Notes: a model not told the origin generated them from the sequence alone. Counted from the stretch's first letter, positions 9,050 to 20,555 are shown. The stretch is DNA of 64,000 bases from Amblyomma americanum (GCF_052857255.1 NC_135497.1:543048207-543112206); one strand, 5' to 3'. Made by a program: numbers and translations.

Positions 9050-11115
9050 GTCAGCGTCAACAAATTGCAAAGCGGCCTGATGCACGAACGACCTGCAGTC
9101 AGCGCCTGTGTAGCAGGCAAAATTGAAAGTTTATCTCACACGTCGCGCTTACGCAATGCATTTTACGCAGGGATACGGTACATTCTCTACGCACAGCTGC
9201 AACAATTACCACGCACGAATAAACCGTAAGGTAAGGAATTTGACGGAATAGTGTTAAACGGCTTTAAATTTGACAGAACACACATACTAGAGCTCCTAAG
9301 CAGCATGCGGCGGTACTCTGCAAACTTCGTTTCGTCAAAAAAAAAACAGGTGTGTGGACAATGATTCTCGGCGAACTCCGTTCAGCGCTGCTTCTCTTCC
9401 TAGGATGCAAGGAAAGTGCGGCCTGTTTCACAGCAGATCTTGGCACTTAGGTACTTAGAAACGGCAGGCCCTGAGACCGCTCTTACATAACATATCCTTT
9501 GTAATATAGGAAACAGCATGCATGAAGAAATAAGACTGCTCACCATTCGAGGCAGGTTCTTGGTAGTGCTGAGCTGCGCTACATCTCCACATCACTGTAA
9601 CGCTTGTCTTTTTCAGTAAGGCTGACTTCACGACAACGACTGCTGCTTTGCAATTACATTCTGGCGCATGAATACGCGCACATAATAACTTCACCGATGC
9701 ATTCTGACTTCGAATCTTTAAAATGTGAGCGAGTGCAGCCCTTTCTGCCAATCTAGAACAAAGAAACGTATTCGCCAGAGCGGCTGCTTCTGTCCTGATA
9801 CGTCATATACGGCACTTGGACAGCAGTGAGCGAACCCACGCACTTTCCCAGTTATATATGCACACTAAAAACACTTCAGTTTACTATGGTACCTCAAAAA
9901 AACGCGGTTAAAATTGCATTCTCGTCAACCGGTCAAGCGCGCACATCACGACAACACGACGCCATGAAGAACAGGCTAGAAAAAAAAAGTCCACAGAGGG
10001 CCTACCGTATCGGTGGAAACCTAGCGGCAGAAATTGAGTTTCTGTTTCAGTTTTCATTTACAACGTGTACGTGAGCTGGAATGCATTTGCAGCATCAGAA
10101 CAGCATACACAGAGAGCGGTAACAGTTGCCATTATTGCAAAATAAGAAGTGAATAAACATGATACATTTCTTCGGATTGAGAGATTACTATGCATTCGCC
10201 CCCCTTTCTGATTTTTTTCTACTTCCACTTTAGCAGCTGCATTTCGATGGTAGCAAAATATATAACAAAAATTGTAGCCTATGTAGTCGTCGAAAAAGGA
10301 GGGGAGCATGAATTGTATGGCAGGCAAAGCATAGCACATTCTTCGACGGCTCCCTCGCGAACAGATATCCCGGAATGCTCCCTAAGAAGTTGGAACGTTC
10401 CCTTCTATTGGGGTTCCTTCACTAATTCGACGTATTCGGCGGCAGTGTTGTTGACCCGGGACAGGTGTACTGCGATCGTATGGCAGCGTTCATGCGAACA
10501 CGCGTAACACGGATCTGTGGCATGGACTCAATTTCGGTGTTAGGTACTCTTTCATGAATGCGTCATGCCTGTTTGCGCCTTCACAGCCTCCCGTTTGCAC
10601 GCGCGTCTTACTGGCGCTGCGGCTTTCGAGCGGAGAGACCGCTCTGCTTATGCGCTGCGCTTGTAACCCTAGCAATCTTCGAAGGCTCGAAGGCCCACAC
10701 AGGAATAGTGGCAGGGCATTCGTGGTGAGGTGGTTCACAGAAGCGGGAGAGGAGCTGGAGGGGGCCGTGTTGGACAGGCATAATGCCCCTAGGCCTGTAG
10801 CATCGCTCTTTATAAAATTAAATGAATCATCAAAACGCAGCGGTGATTGAGGACAACACATACCGAAGAGAGGGCAGAATGCGCACTGCAGGGTCGGATC
10901 GAAACCATCGAAATGCTCGACAGATGTTTCTGTGGTCCAGTAGAACTTCGGCTCCCCTTGGCGCCCTCACGGCCCGCACAGCGTGCTTCCACTCGCAGCG
11001 CGCCAGTTCCGAATTCAGTGGGCGGAAGGAAGTGTTCGCTTCAGGTTCTTGCAGTTCAGTCTTGCGGTGCATAGACGACGTTCACGAGTTTGCCCAGAAC
11101 GGGAGCAGAAAGCGC
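9050..11115. other. Unassigned stretch
   Basis: I see no gene. Several mid-sized frames overlap on both strands around 10190-11120 (for example 10490-10861 minus against 10554-10850 plus) with no shared motif or plausible start context. The region looks more GC-rich near 10.5-11.1 kb, so a host regulatory segment or exon cannot be excluded. Confidence 0.3.
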
Positions 11116-11122
11116 TAACTGC

Positions 11123-11300
11123 CTAAAGCGCCCGTGTGTTGTGCAAAGCAAGTGCACGTTAAAGGAGCCCGGATTGCCGAAAATAATACGGAGCTTTCCA
11201 TCACAGCGTCTCCGATATTCGAGGTTTACCTTTCGGACATGAAACGCGGCACACCACAGCATTTAATATTATGGGTTGCAAAGGCACCTCCAGCTACTCG
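11123..11300 (+). mobile_element. Decayed SINE, body part
   Basis: AAAGCGCCCGTGTGTTGTGC, then AGTGCACGTTAAAG and AATAATACGGAGCTTTCCATC, correspond to the middle of the Ruka-like SINE (GGCGCCCGTGTGCTGTGC; CAGTGCACGTTAAAG; ATTATTCCGGAGCCCTCCA) with many substitutions. The end at about 11225-11300 resembles the alternative tail of the SINE at 17010. An old copy. Confidence 0.6.
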
Positions 11301-12429
11301 TGCAATCTTCAAAAGCTAAGTACTTCAAGCCCAAATAAAATTTTTGTTTTCTCCTCTTTGCATTTACAGTTTCTCAAGCTCTTCTGGGGACCTAATTAAC
11401 TTCAGGTTTCCAGAGTTGCCTTTCTTCCAATTGACACAGTGGTTGCTTCAAGAAATAGTTGATTTTGGTCCTGTTTCTTGGGCGAGATTTGGTGTGTAAA
11501 ATACAATGACTTGGCGCAGACTGTACTCCGATTGAAACATATTGTCGAAAGACGTCAAAGTAATGATGTCTCTATTCACTACGATGCAGTCGTTACTTCT
11601 TTGCCTTGATATGGATTCAGTGCAGAAGCACTTTATTATCAAAACATCCAGTGCACCCCGACATTCACGGCATAGGTATTAGTCCAACAATTTATTGGCA
11701 TTTGTAATAAAATCAATCACATTTTTTAGGCTGCAAGTGAACCAAATTTTTCTTCCCGCTGCATGTATGTTCTCGGCTGCGAGATTTAAACCATGCCTCA
11801 ATGTGAAATTCTAACGAGCGCATACTATCGGCACCATCAGCGCTTTTGTACTGCTCTCATAATGAATTGTTTGATCGCCATGTGGAATGATGGTTTAACA
11901 ATCGGGTCGATGCATTAGTAAACCGTGAATAAAGTGTCGAACATGCAGTTATATCTTCACATGTGCATGTGACGTTGTCACAGAAACTACGCCAACATAT
12001 CTTGTTCTGTAAAGCACATGAGCTAGGGCTACGTTTTCTGTTTAGTTTTTTCGTTTCTTCTTCCTCATTTAGTTGGACATGGAGCACTGACGTGAAGCCA
12101 GCTTTACATTTTTTAATGTAACAGCCTTGCACCTCGACGGCACTAGAAGGAGTATTAGGGCCACATGCACCAGTTCATGCAAACTTCTAAAAATCTTGGG
12201 TGCAGGATAGGAGCATGTGTAATAGAAACTACTAATTTCTCAGGTGTAACTGTGAGCATGAAATTATATTCCATTTAAATGTGTGAAATTTTTTACAGTG
12301 TACTTGTGTCGTCTTTGCGTGTGCGATGTTCAATCCTTCGTACTGATAACACAAGGCCTCGACACTTCTTTTCTAACTCAAAATTCAAATCCATGAAAGC
12401 ATTGAGTAAAAACTTGCGTTCTCGGTACG
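11301..12429. other. Unassigned stretch
   Basis: No gene or domain recognised. A TTTTTTACAGTG motif at 12289-12300 is the reverse of a CACTGTAAAAA motif at 57809, possibly transposon ends, but no partner end was found. Confidence 0.3.
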
Positions 12430-13086
12430 GTATTTTTTAGTAATTGCAGTTTACAGAGCCGGCGATTCCGCACCGCAGTTTGCGCGTGTGCTGTCTGATT
12501 TCTTGAATGCTCTTCATCATGACAGAATCTTATTATTTGGTGACTTCAATCTTCGGTGAGTTAACCGGGACAAGCGTTTTCTAAATCCCGATAATGCTGC
12601 CCACAAATAGTACATATATAATATTATGTTGATGCATGACTTGAAGCTAGTACTGAGGAAGCAAACTCGTGTACTTGGTTGTGCTTCTTCTATATTTGAC
12701 CTTGTCTCTTTAAGCCGATCTTTCAATGACTACCACGTTTCAACCGGGCAGAAAATTTCTGATCAGATAAAGCCTACTGTTCTTTCTTTATTCACAATTT
12801 TTTCAAAAAGCCTGCGGCCAAAGTCTGCAATGTAAATAACTTCTCGCGTGCAAATGGTTTGAGTGAGTTGGATTATTTTGTTTCTTGCCTCAGCTGTTTC
12901 TGAGGCAGTAATACGAGCTATGGAATAAATTTGGAATGCTGTGAACTCACTTCCTTCAAACCTTTGTTCTTAATAAACTAAAATTTTCTCGCAATGCCTC
13001 CCCCTGGATCACTCGTGAAGCCCTGTAGTTGAAATTTAAAACGTTTGGAACGAGCAGGCTCTATTCATTGAATTATTCAGTGTTTT
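12430..13086 (+). pseudogene. Jockey/CR1-like LINE, endonuclease and linker, decayed (5' piece)
   Basis: In shifting frames this reads as an APE endonuclease and linker. SAPQFARVLSDFLNALHHDR is followed by ILLFGDFNL (12520-12560) with the GDFN metal-binding core. A QTRV segment and a cluster near 12740-12770 stand where the terminal histidine box (SDH) is expected. A linker with PWITREAL follows (about 13000-13020). Many stops and frameshifts show long decay. It continues at 14205 after an inserted LINE. Recognition is by motif order only. Confidence 0.65.
13073..13086. repeat. Target-site duplication, left copy
   Basis: TTATTCAGTGTTTT here is repeated exactly at 14205-14218, and the sequence between is a minus-strand LINE fragment. 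Perfect 14-bp duplication. Confidence 0.88.
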
Positions 13087-14204
13087 GATGATGATGCTAG
13101 GTTTTTATGATTCAAGGGCAACTAAGGCCAAAGGGCGCCAAACACGAGGTTCTTGGTCGACTTTTGCTGGAATCTGTACAGATGATAGCATTAAAACCAG
13201 GTGTATAGGGCCTAAGAGTAGTGAGTATGTGCATGATTATAGAGTCTGAAGAGGGTGCATAAAAATCTAGTGGAATGACTTAAAATGAAGTATAATGCTT
13301 ACAATTGTTCTAAGAGGAGTTATATATGAACGCCGAAGCCAGGTAGCCTCAACCGCACTCCTTGCTTGAGCAAGAGGGGGAGGCGTCTGGCAGCCATGGG
13401 TGAGCTCAGCACTCTCCTCAGCAATGAGGAGGTGCTGAGGTTACTTTGAATATGAAATCTCTTAAAAATCTTACATGAGTTAAAAATTTTAAAAACTCTA
13501 TCTAATAAGAACATGCGGTGATACCCTAAATATAATGAAAGGTGAATTGGTACGTTAAATGTGTAAAGTTCATGACAGTGCTGTCGTCTCTGCATATCAA
13601 GTCTAGGGCATATGATTAATGTGTGGACAACTGAGATGCGGACTCCAAATCTCGAGCATAGTGGTGCCGGAGTATCCTGTAAAAGATGCAAGTGTGTGAT
13701 GTATGTATGTCCTATCCTCAGTCTGCAGAGAGCGACTTCTTTGAATCTATTTTGTTTTTCTGTGGCATACCTCCTAATCCGTGGTGTTATTGTGTGATGT
13801 TTGTTGTCTTTTTGTTGATCCCAATCCTGCTGCCACTCTTTGCGAATAGCAGTCCTAATGTATAGCCTGAGGTCCTTGTATGTAAGTTGTTTTATATCAA
13901 TCCTACTGAGTTCGGCACCTGATGCTGCAAGCCTATCAGCCTCTTCATTTCAGTCTATTCCACAGTGACCTGGTACCCAGCATACTGTAATTTTAAGGTT
14001 CAATCTGTGTGCAGACAAAAAACATCTCAAGAGGGAATTCATTACAGGGTTTTACAGGGTTTCCCAGAAGACAGGGCGATAATCACACTTAAGGAATCTG
14101 AGTATATAACAGAGCTTGGGACTTTCTTTTCCAGGATGAATCTAACAGCCAACAGAATACCATGGCATTCCACAGTAAATATGCTTGTGCGTCTATTCGT
14201 TGTT
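13087..14204 (-). mobile_element. 5'-truncated RNase H-bearing LINE fragment nested in an older LINE
   Basis: Read on the minus strand, the insert begins inside RNase H (about 14204) and runs to a 3' end with an ATC-repeat tail at 13087. Visible coding includes a serine/lysine-rich RNase H middle, then TVCWVPGHCGID with the HxG signature (around 13950-13990) and EEADRLAASGAE in a neighbouring frame. The C-terminal region reads PLCSRFGVRISVVHTLIICPRLDMQRR (13590-13670). Exact 14-bp duplications flank it, so it moved by target-primed reverse transcription. The protein is broken by several stops. Probably an R1/I-type clade; not certain. Confidence 0.82.
13320..13691 (-). pseudogene. LINE ORF2 C-terminal tail
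   Basis: An open minus-strand frame (about 123 codons) carrying the post-RNase H cysteine-histidine region: APLCSRFGVRISVVHTLIICP, then LDMQRRQHCHELY, then MFLLDRVFKIF. This arrangement (C-x2-3-C, H, C) is usual at the end of LINE ORF2 proteins with RNase H. The frame ends near the 3' UTR of the nested element. Confidence 0.7.
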
Positions 14205-14218
14205 TTATTCAGTGTTTT
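14205..14218. repeat. Target-site duplication, right copy
   Basis: Exact match to 13073-13086. It marks the 5' boundary of the nested minus-strand LINE and the point at which the older plus-strand LINE resumes. Confidence 0.88.
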
Positions 14219-15965
14219 CTACACTCCCTAATGCAACTGTGAGGTCCGCCTAACGTCATTTCCTTTACTACAAACTGCATAATTTCATTAGAATTTCACC
14301 CCAAAAATATTGAACCCCTTATCTCAAAAGAAAATAGTTATTTTTCGCGCAGTGCACAATTCTCTGACAGATAAAAATGGTATTGCTCAGCAATATAACC
14401 GCTCTATCTACAGTGTCTTCGCTAATAAAAATGGTCAACATGATCAGACTGACGCGCCATTCACTACGCGTTTGGTTATGATATGAAGACATGGTATTGT
14501 CGAATTGCTATTAAACCTGAAAACTAAACCGTCGACAGGCCCTGATAAAATGCCGAACGCTTTCGTGCACCAGTATGCCGAGTAGCTTTCGTAGTTTCTG
14601 GTTGCGAATTTTTCGCGCATCTCTTCCCTCAGCTCTCATTTCTCCAGAGTGGAAAATTGTACGTGTTGTTCCTGTTACTAAGAAAGAGGATGCCTCACTG
14701 ATGTCGATTTATGGTCCGACATTTCTTACTTCTGCCTGTTCAAATCGCTGTAACACATAAACGCAAAGCACATCATCGGTTTACTTGACGACAACAAAGT
14801 CCTTTCTAACGTCCAACACGGGTTTAGGAATAGCTAGTCTGCGGTAAAAAACTAAGATCGGTTGTTCATAGTTTCAAACCTGTACTTGCTAAATGAGGCC
14901 AGGCTTATGCTATCTTTATGAATTTTAGTAAGGCATTGGACCTAGTTTCTCATTGTAAATTAATTGATAATCTTAACCAAGTTGGTCTTCTTCAATTTAT
15001 AGCTAACTAGGATTCAGATCACTTATCTAATCGAAAGCAACTTGTTACTGTTGACGACCGTTATTCAAATAGAAGGACTGTTTCTTCTGGTGCCCCAAAG
15101 AAAGGGTTCTGGCTCCCCTGTTATTTTAAATATATGCGAACGACACTGTTAAAGTAGTTGCTCTTCCCGTTCAAAAGCGGCTGGTTGCAGATAACTGCGT
15201 TTAGTTTAATGCAATTACTTGTCGTAAAGATACAGTCTTACTCAAATTAAACCTGAAGAATCATTTAGGTTGGTGTAAGGAGTTGGACATTAAACTTAAC
15301 GCTCAGAAAATTGTAGTTATGAGATTATCCATTGAAAAGAACAGTCTATTGTACCCGAACCCTTTTCCATCATTTCACGCTTCCGAAGATAATTTAATAT
15401 AACTATATTGGCGCGATGATAACTATCAATCTAAGCTGGAATAAACGTATAAATTACGTATTTGCATCAGGATTTCCTAAAAGGTGTGTAATCAAGCGCA
15501 AACTGAAGAATTCTCCTGCAGATTTGAAGTTTTAGCCTCTGCATTATTAATCAGAGCCAAGTTAGAATGCGCCTGCATCGTCTGGGACCCATTTACTAAA
15601 ACTAATATTCAAGCAATCGAAATGATTCAGCGCAAGGCCATTCGTTTATCCTTTTCAAAATATCGTTCAACTGGCACACTAACTGCCTTTATGCGAGAAC
15701 ACCAAATGCAAACATTACAATTAAGAAGAAAAATTGTCAGATTAAACTTTCTCTTCCTTCTCAAACATAAGAAGTTCAGTGTGCCCAGATGACTTTGTTT
15801 ACCATTTTCCGCTCCACAGACAACAAGACATCGCCACTCTGATTCACTAACTCCATTCTCCGCCGGAACTGACCTATCTAAATACTCCTTCCCTCGCACT
15901 GTATCTAAATGGATTGTCTTTCCTTTGACGGCAGTACATGACATAGATTTCATTGAAAAAATATA
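14219..15965 (+). pseudogene. Jockey/CR1-like LINE, reverse transcriptase, decayed (3' piece)
   Basis: Continuation of the element at 12430. RT fragments appear in order but in different frames: KPSTGPDKMPNAFVHQYAE (about 14528-14585), WKIVRVVPVTKKEDAS (14651-14698), and a palm segment near 14925-14960 (NFSKALDLVSH-like). The C-terminal region in the frame 15484-15792 has IRAKLECACIVWDPFTKTN, IEMIQRKAIRLSF and QTLQLRRKIVRLNFLFLLKH. No intact YxDD box is visible. The 3' limit at about 15965 is approximate. The element is clearly dead and older than the LINE that split it. Confidence 0.75.
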
Positions 15966-16274
15966 AGATTGACGACACCAAACTTACCGGCTTAGTGTTT
16001 GAAAATCATTTGAGTCTTTTTGCAGTCTTGTTGCTTTGTATTGCCTCTTCTGTAAGGAGCCAGATTAGCAGCATTAGGCAAAAAATTAAATAAATGTGAA
16101 TGAATTCGCGGTAGAAATTAACAAAATGCGATTGAAAGATTGGTAGCTCAAAAACAGCAAGGTGACTTAAGGTTAGAAGTGTTGGACTGAAAATATATTT
16201 ATTTAAAATGGCAATTATAGAGAAATTAAAAACACCGTTAAATAAAAATAAAGAAAAAAACGAGACTGCCAGCT

Positions 16275-16856
16275 TACCACCCTGCCTGCCTGTCTGCCTG
16301 CCTGCCTTCCGTCCGTCCGTTCGTCCGTCCGGCCATCCATCCATCCATCCATCCACCCACACGCCCGCCTGCCCGCCCATCCATCCATCGATCCATCCCT
16401 CCATCCATCTATCCATCCGTCCATCCGCCCATCCATCCATCCATTCATTCATTCATTCATTCATCCATCCATCCATCCATCCATCCATCCATCCATCCAT
16501 CCATCCATCCATCCATCCATCCATCCATCCATCCATCCATCCATCCATCCATCCATCCATCCATCCATCCATCCATCCATCCATCCATCCATTCATCCAA
16601 ACTTACATACATACATACAAACATGCATACATACATACATACATTCATCCATACATCCATCCATTCATCCACACATCCATCCATCCATCCACCCTCCCAC
16701 CCACCCACCCACCCATTCAACCATCCATCCATCCGTCCGTCCCTCCGTCCCTCCCTCCCCCCCTCCCTCCCTCCCTCCCTCCCTCCATCCATCCATCCAT
16801 CCATCCATCCATCCATCCATCCATCCATCCATCCATCCATCCATCCATCCATCCAT
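16275..16856. repeat. CCAT tetranucleotide microsatellite, about 580 bp
   Basis: The tract is built of CCAT units with interspersed related tetramers (CTGC, CCGT, CATA, CCCT). The purest block is about 16460-16592 and the second is 16783-16856. Period-4 repeats leave reading frames open on both strands, so the long isoleucine/histidine/proline and methionine/aspartate/glycine frames here are not genes. Confidence 0.97.
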
Positions 16857-17009
16857 GTGGCGCGCCTAGTTCGGCGGTGCTAGAAGGATGATGAAACGTG
16901 CGCTGCTGATTTGCAGTGATCCGGTTGATCAAATGCTGGCCCAAATCATGGATTCATACCAACTGGCCCAGAAAAATGCCATTTTGCAGTATCAAATATG
17001 TGGCCCAGT

Positions 17010-17244
17010 GCCGCCGCGGTGGCTCATTGGTTATAGCGTTCAGGTGCTTACCCGAAAGACGCGGGCTCGATCGCGGCTGCGGCGGTCGAATTTCGATGGA
17101 CGTTAAATTCCTGTGGTCCATGTAATTGTTTCGTTTCAGTGCAGGCTAAAGAACCCCAGGTGGTCGAAATTTCCGGAGCCCTCCACCACGGCGTCCCTTA
17201 ATTTCTGAGTCGGTTTTGTGCATTAAACCCCCGAAACGAAAATT
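17010..17244 (+). mobile_element. Second tRNA-derived SINE type
   Basis: The head GCCGCCGCGGTGGCTCATTGG has an A-box-like TGGCTCATTGG, and GGGCTCGATCGCGGC stands where the B box belongs. The middle shares CCCAGGTGGTCGAAATTTCCGGAGCCCTCCAC with the Ruka-like SINE. The tail differs: GTGCATTAAACCCCCGAAACG in place of the CTCCCTCCTTTATCC and CCAAAACCAATTA blocks. It therefore looks like a separate SINE family that shares a central domain. Confidence 0.75.
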
Positions 17245-17249
17245 ATGTC

Positions 17250-17625
17250 TGTTCCTCGTCTTGCTTTCCATGTTATACAGCGTGACCTGTTCATACATCT
17301 TACCCCAATTATACGGCGCAGTGTCCACATGTACCCCCGCCCGCACCAGCACAGGAACCCCATGCTCCAGCCCTGGAACCGTCTTTGTTTGTCAAAGATT
17401 ATGGATCTAAACTTCGAGAGTTACGATGAGTGGGGATGCGAGTTCGGAGCATGGAGAGGACTGGGCAAGACCAAAAATCGTCGCCAGCCGCGGTGCCAGC
17501 GTCATCGACCTTTTAGGCATGAGCGTTTGAGTGTGGTGGGGTCGTGCGGGGACCCAGGGGCTCGGGAGAGCCGAATTCCTCTGCACAATAAATATTTTCT
17601 CTCTCTCTCTCGCTCTCAACTTCGA
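17250..17625 (+). mobile_element. Probable LINE 3' end with CT-repeat tail
   Basis: A GC-rich stretch ends in CTGCACAATAAATATTTT followed by CTCTCTCTCTCGCTCTC (about 17585-17618), which looks like a LINE 3' UTR and tail. The upstream frames carry no convincing motif, so the identity is tentative. Confidence 0.35.
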
Positions 17626-17769
17626 GAGCATTGGCCAAGGAGATCGAACACATTGTCCACATCCCCCACCACAAACGCCCGCGCTCTTTCGGCAATCTGA
17701 ATTACATTTTCTGACGTGCCTCCTTCAATAAGACAAGCTCTCGGGATAGTTGGTGTTATATCGTTTTCA

Positions 17770-18590
17770 TCAGCGCGTATCAGCAGGAGGAAAAGGCACA
17801 AAAAGACACGTAGACAAAGAAGCGCTGAACTTCAAATTAATTCGGAGAATTTCCATGCAACGTACTGCGTGTATAACCGCAGGAATAAAACGCTCAAAAG
17901 GGTTATAAAATATAAACACGTGGTGAAAGGGAGGTGTCACAACAGGCAAAAGCGAATCATCGAGGAGTAGAAAAAAATGTATTGCCGAGACTCCCGATAC
18001 GCTGAGCAGCCAAGGCAAGACTTTTAAGGAAAAAGGAACAAAACAGGTCAATAATTACAATGCTGTATTAGATGCCGGTACCTGACAAGGCTAGGATATT
18101 TGAACAAAAATTTGAACACCCCTTCTTTGCTCTGTTTGAAGCGTGAAGGCGGTGAAGAGATAAAATCTTTAATGAAAAAAAACTAGTGCCACATGAAAGC
18201 ATGAAGACGTCTTGTGGATGATTCAGCCTAAAAAAAACTATGTACATGAGCATTCCCTAAAGCATGCAAATCTCACAGCCAACAATCAACACGGAAACAC
18301 GACTAAAATTAGAATCATGAAAGACAGTTGACAAAGGATTTGAAGTCCAACAATGCTAACAACGAAAGAAAAAAGACGGGGCCCGTAAAACGTGCCAATA
18401 AAACCAAGGATAAAACTAAATAAAACCAGTAAGGCATGCGATCTCTTTGTCCATGACAGAAACAGAGGGCGTGCTGAGGTATCCTTCTTTTGCGCTTTGC
18501 AATCTTGGCGGCTTCCTCTGTTTCGGGTGTCAGCTTATTCAGGCATTTTTGCTTCGAATATCCCCCCTCCCCCCCCCCCCCCCCCCCCCC
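17770..18590 (-). mobile_element. Penelope-like element, 3' untranslated part
   Basis: This lies directly downstream (minus strand) of a GIY-YIG coding segment. It ends at 17775-17830 with a segment (AAAAGGCACAAAAAGACACG, then AAGAAGCGCTGAACTTCAAATTAA) that resembles the 3' terminus of the other Penelope copies here (38830-38880, 59370-59420). No coding sequence is expected. Confidence 0.55.
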
Positions 18591-18592
18591 CC
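18562..18592. repeat. C homopolymer tract
   Basis: Six C, one T, then twenty-four C at 18569-18592. It sits at the end of the recognisable GIY-YIG coding sequence (glycines on the minus strand). Such tracts are prone to length error in assemblies. Confidence 0.95.
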
Positions 18593-18842
18593 AGGCGAGC
18601 ATTCTTCTTTACTGCCACAATTCCCACAGTGAGCTGGCTTGTTTCTGAAAGATGAACATGATATATCATTGCGATGCTCCATTAGCCTCTTACTGATACA
18701 ACGTCGTGTTTGGCCGATGTGCGCCCTGCCGCAAGATAGCGAAATACAGTAGGCTACGCGCTCTGCGCGTGCAAATGAGCATTTTCTCTGCCGCGTGGCA
18801 CAACCGGTGTTTCTGTTCGTCTTGACAATTACCTTACGACAA
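18593..18842 (-). pseudogene. Penelope-like GIY-YIG endonuclease fragment
   Basis: On the minus strand the frame reads VAYCISLSCGRAHIGQT followed by RRCISKRLMEHRN and AHCGNCGSKEEC. The tyrosine-isoleucine start, the GRAHIGQT loop that replaces YIG, and the downstream arginine/histidine correspond to the GIY-YIG nuclease of Penelope-like elements (consensus CGxxYIGQTxR). The enzyme cuts target DNA for insertion. The RT that should precede it is missing: recognisable coding stops at about 18842, where another repeat begins, so the copy is 5'-truncated. The C-tract at 18562 disrupts the end of the frame. Confidence 0.75.
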
Positions 18843-19050
18843 GAGAGAGAGAGAAAGTAATATAATGAAATGAAAGGTGGAGAGGTTGGCCTGCCGTAAT
18901 GTGACCCTGGTATGCTACTCCACAATGGGGAAGGGGTAAAGGGAAGTTAACAAAGAATGAGGGTGCGAATGGAGGATTGTAATGTAACAATACAATGAAT
19001 TGCTTGCAGTCTAGACAGGAGTTGAGGGGCATAAAAGCCCACGTCAAAAC
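18843..19050 (-). mobile_element. LINE 3' end (minus), GA-repeat side at 18843
   Basis: On the minus strand this reads TTCCCTTTACCCCTTCCCCATTGTGGAGTAGC, then a segment with GGCCAACCTCTCC, then a CT-repeat tail (the GAGAGAGAGA at 18843-18855). It is related to the plus-strand segment at 43330-43445 (CAGTGTAGCAAACCGGC, then GTTAACCTCCCTGCCTTTCC). No coding is left. Confidence 0.5.
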
Positions 19051-20555
19051 TTGCTTTCTTTACTTCAGATTATGAGAAACTTGGTGCAGCTAAGGAACAA
19101 CGGCCGATTGTTTCCCTGTTGCACTTCACTGAGGCGCCGGATCCTGTCTGCTTGGCACATTTACCTTTTTTTCTGCGAGAGACAAAATAAAGCCTTGCAT
19201 GTATCGGGAGTGTGTCAACTTCTAAGCATGGGCTGAAAAGCTTTCCTGCGGTTTAAGGTCACACGAGTTTCCCAAGGCGTTATTAAACTTTGTCAATGTG
19301 GATTGCAGATATTTGTCCAGAGGAGGCCACCCGTCCTCCCACTTGGTGCCACTGAGTGCGACATGCAGCCAACGTTGAGGTCTGGTTGCCTTTCACTCAA
19401 TGACCTGGTCACTTTCGACAGCCGCTAGAAAGCCGCGCGTATATTTTATTCACCAACGAAAGAGAGCCAGTCGGACACGAAATGGCCACCTTAAAATCTG
19501 CAGCATATACAATACGGCCCCAAGTGCCAACGTGACCATTTCAGCCTCTCAGCGCCTATCTATACTTTGTGTAGGGTAAATGACAAGACGAAAAGAAACA
19601 CCGCTTGTACCACGCAGCACAGAAACTCCTTAGTTACACGAGCAGAAAGCGCAGAAGGCGTAGACAACTGTATTCTATCTTGTGGCAGGGAGTACAATCG
19701 GCGTTAAATGAAATGCAAACAGCGGAACGCCTGGCTAAAGGTCTACTTCAGGCCGTCTGCCTGTCGTTATCAAGGAAAGGCGCACTCCTCTGGTCTGCGC
19801 TAGGTGTGCTTCTGTTTTCTTTGACGTTCGTTTTCTCGCTTTGCTGCAAAGGCGCCACATTCATACTTTCCACCAATCGCAACTTGGGCAGCACGGTTTC
19901 GTTGGCGGCAGCAGCTGTGGCCCGCGTGCGTGAAGCGAGCGCTCTCTGCTTTCTAGCCTTCAGCGCTTGGATTTCGATTCCATGGCCCCTGTGTTATCGG
20001 CTACTGGCTGCGATGAGAACAGCGAAAAAGACTGACCAGGGGCACAATTCTCAGTATTCACATTCGCCTGTCGGCACCAATTTGCCGCTCTTATTGACTC
20101 TCAGAAGTGTTAATCAGCCACAAGGCAGGACAAGTTGGGTGTAAATCATCGTCTGTTGCAGACGCATTTTTCGCCCGGACGTCAATTGACGTGGCTGACA
20201 TGAACTTAACGTACGCACCTACTCTCCGCAGACGCTCGGCTTCAGGCACGCTTTACGGCATCGCTGTTTTCTGAACTAGGCGCCAAGTAGCAGACACGAG
20301 TATCTATTGTTCTCATAATTTTCCCTTCTTTTCCGATTTTGTCATCCCATTCTGCGTTTACGTACCTTGGCACCGCCCCGATGAACGCGGCACAGGTACG
20401 TCCCGCTGTAGGCGGATCGGCGAATATCGAGAATAGGGCCCCAGGTTGGTTTCGGTGGATATTCAGAACGTGGCGCTCCAGTAGAAAAGCGGTGAAAGGA
20501 ACATAAAAAACAGACTCACAACTATTGCAAACGGCAGGAGTGTGCATCTTTCTGG
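19051..20555. other. Unassigned stretch with one 179-codon open frame
   Basis: The plus-strand frame 19605-20144 is the longest here that I cannot attribute to a mobile element. It has a basic start, hydrophobic stretches around residues 65-80 and 125-135, and no recognisable domain. The opposite strand has no comparable frame. Probably fortuitous, but not excluded as a coding fragment. Confidence 0.3.

Noticed and set aside
10190..11118. Cluster of frames of 60-123 codons as a possible host gene
   Set aside because: Frames overlap on both strands, no splice-like pattern or domain is seen, and none carries a recognisable motif.
16208..16891. Open frame of 227 codons on the plus strand and several on the minus strand
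   Set aside because: They are produced by the period-4 CCAT microsatellite, which lacks stop codons in most frames. No non-repeat coding sequence supports them.
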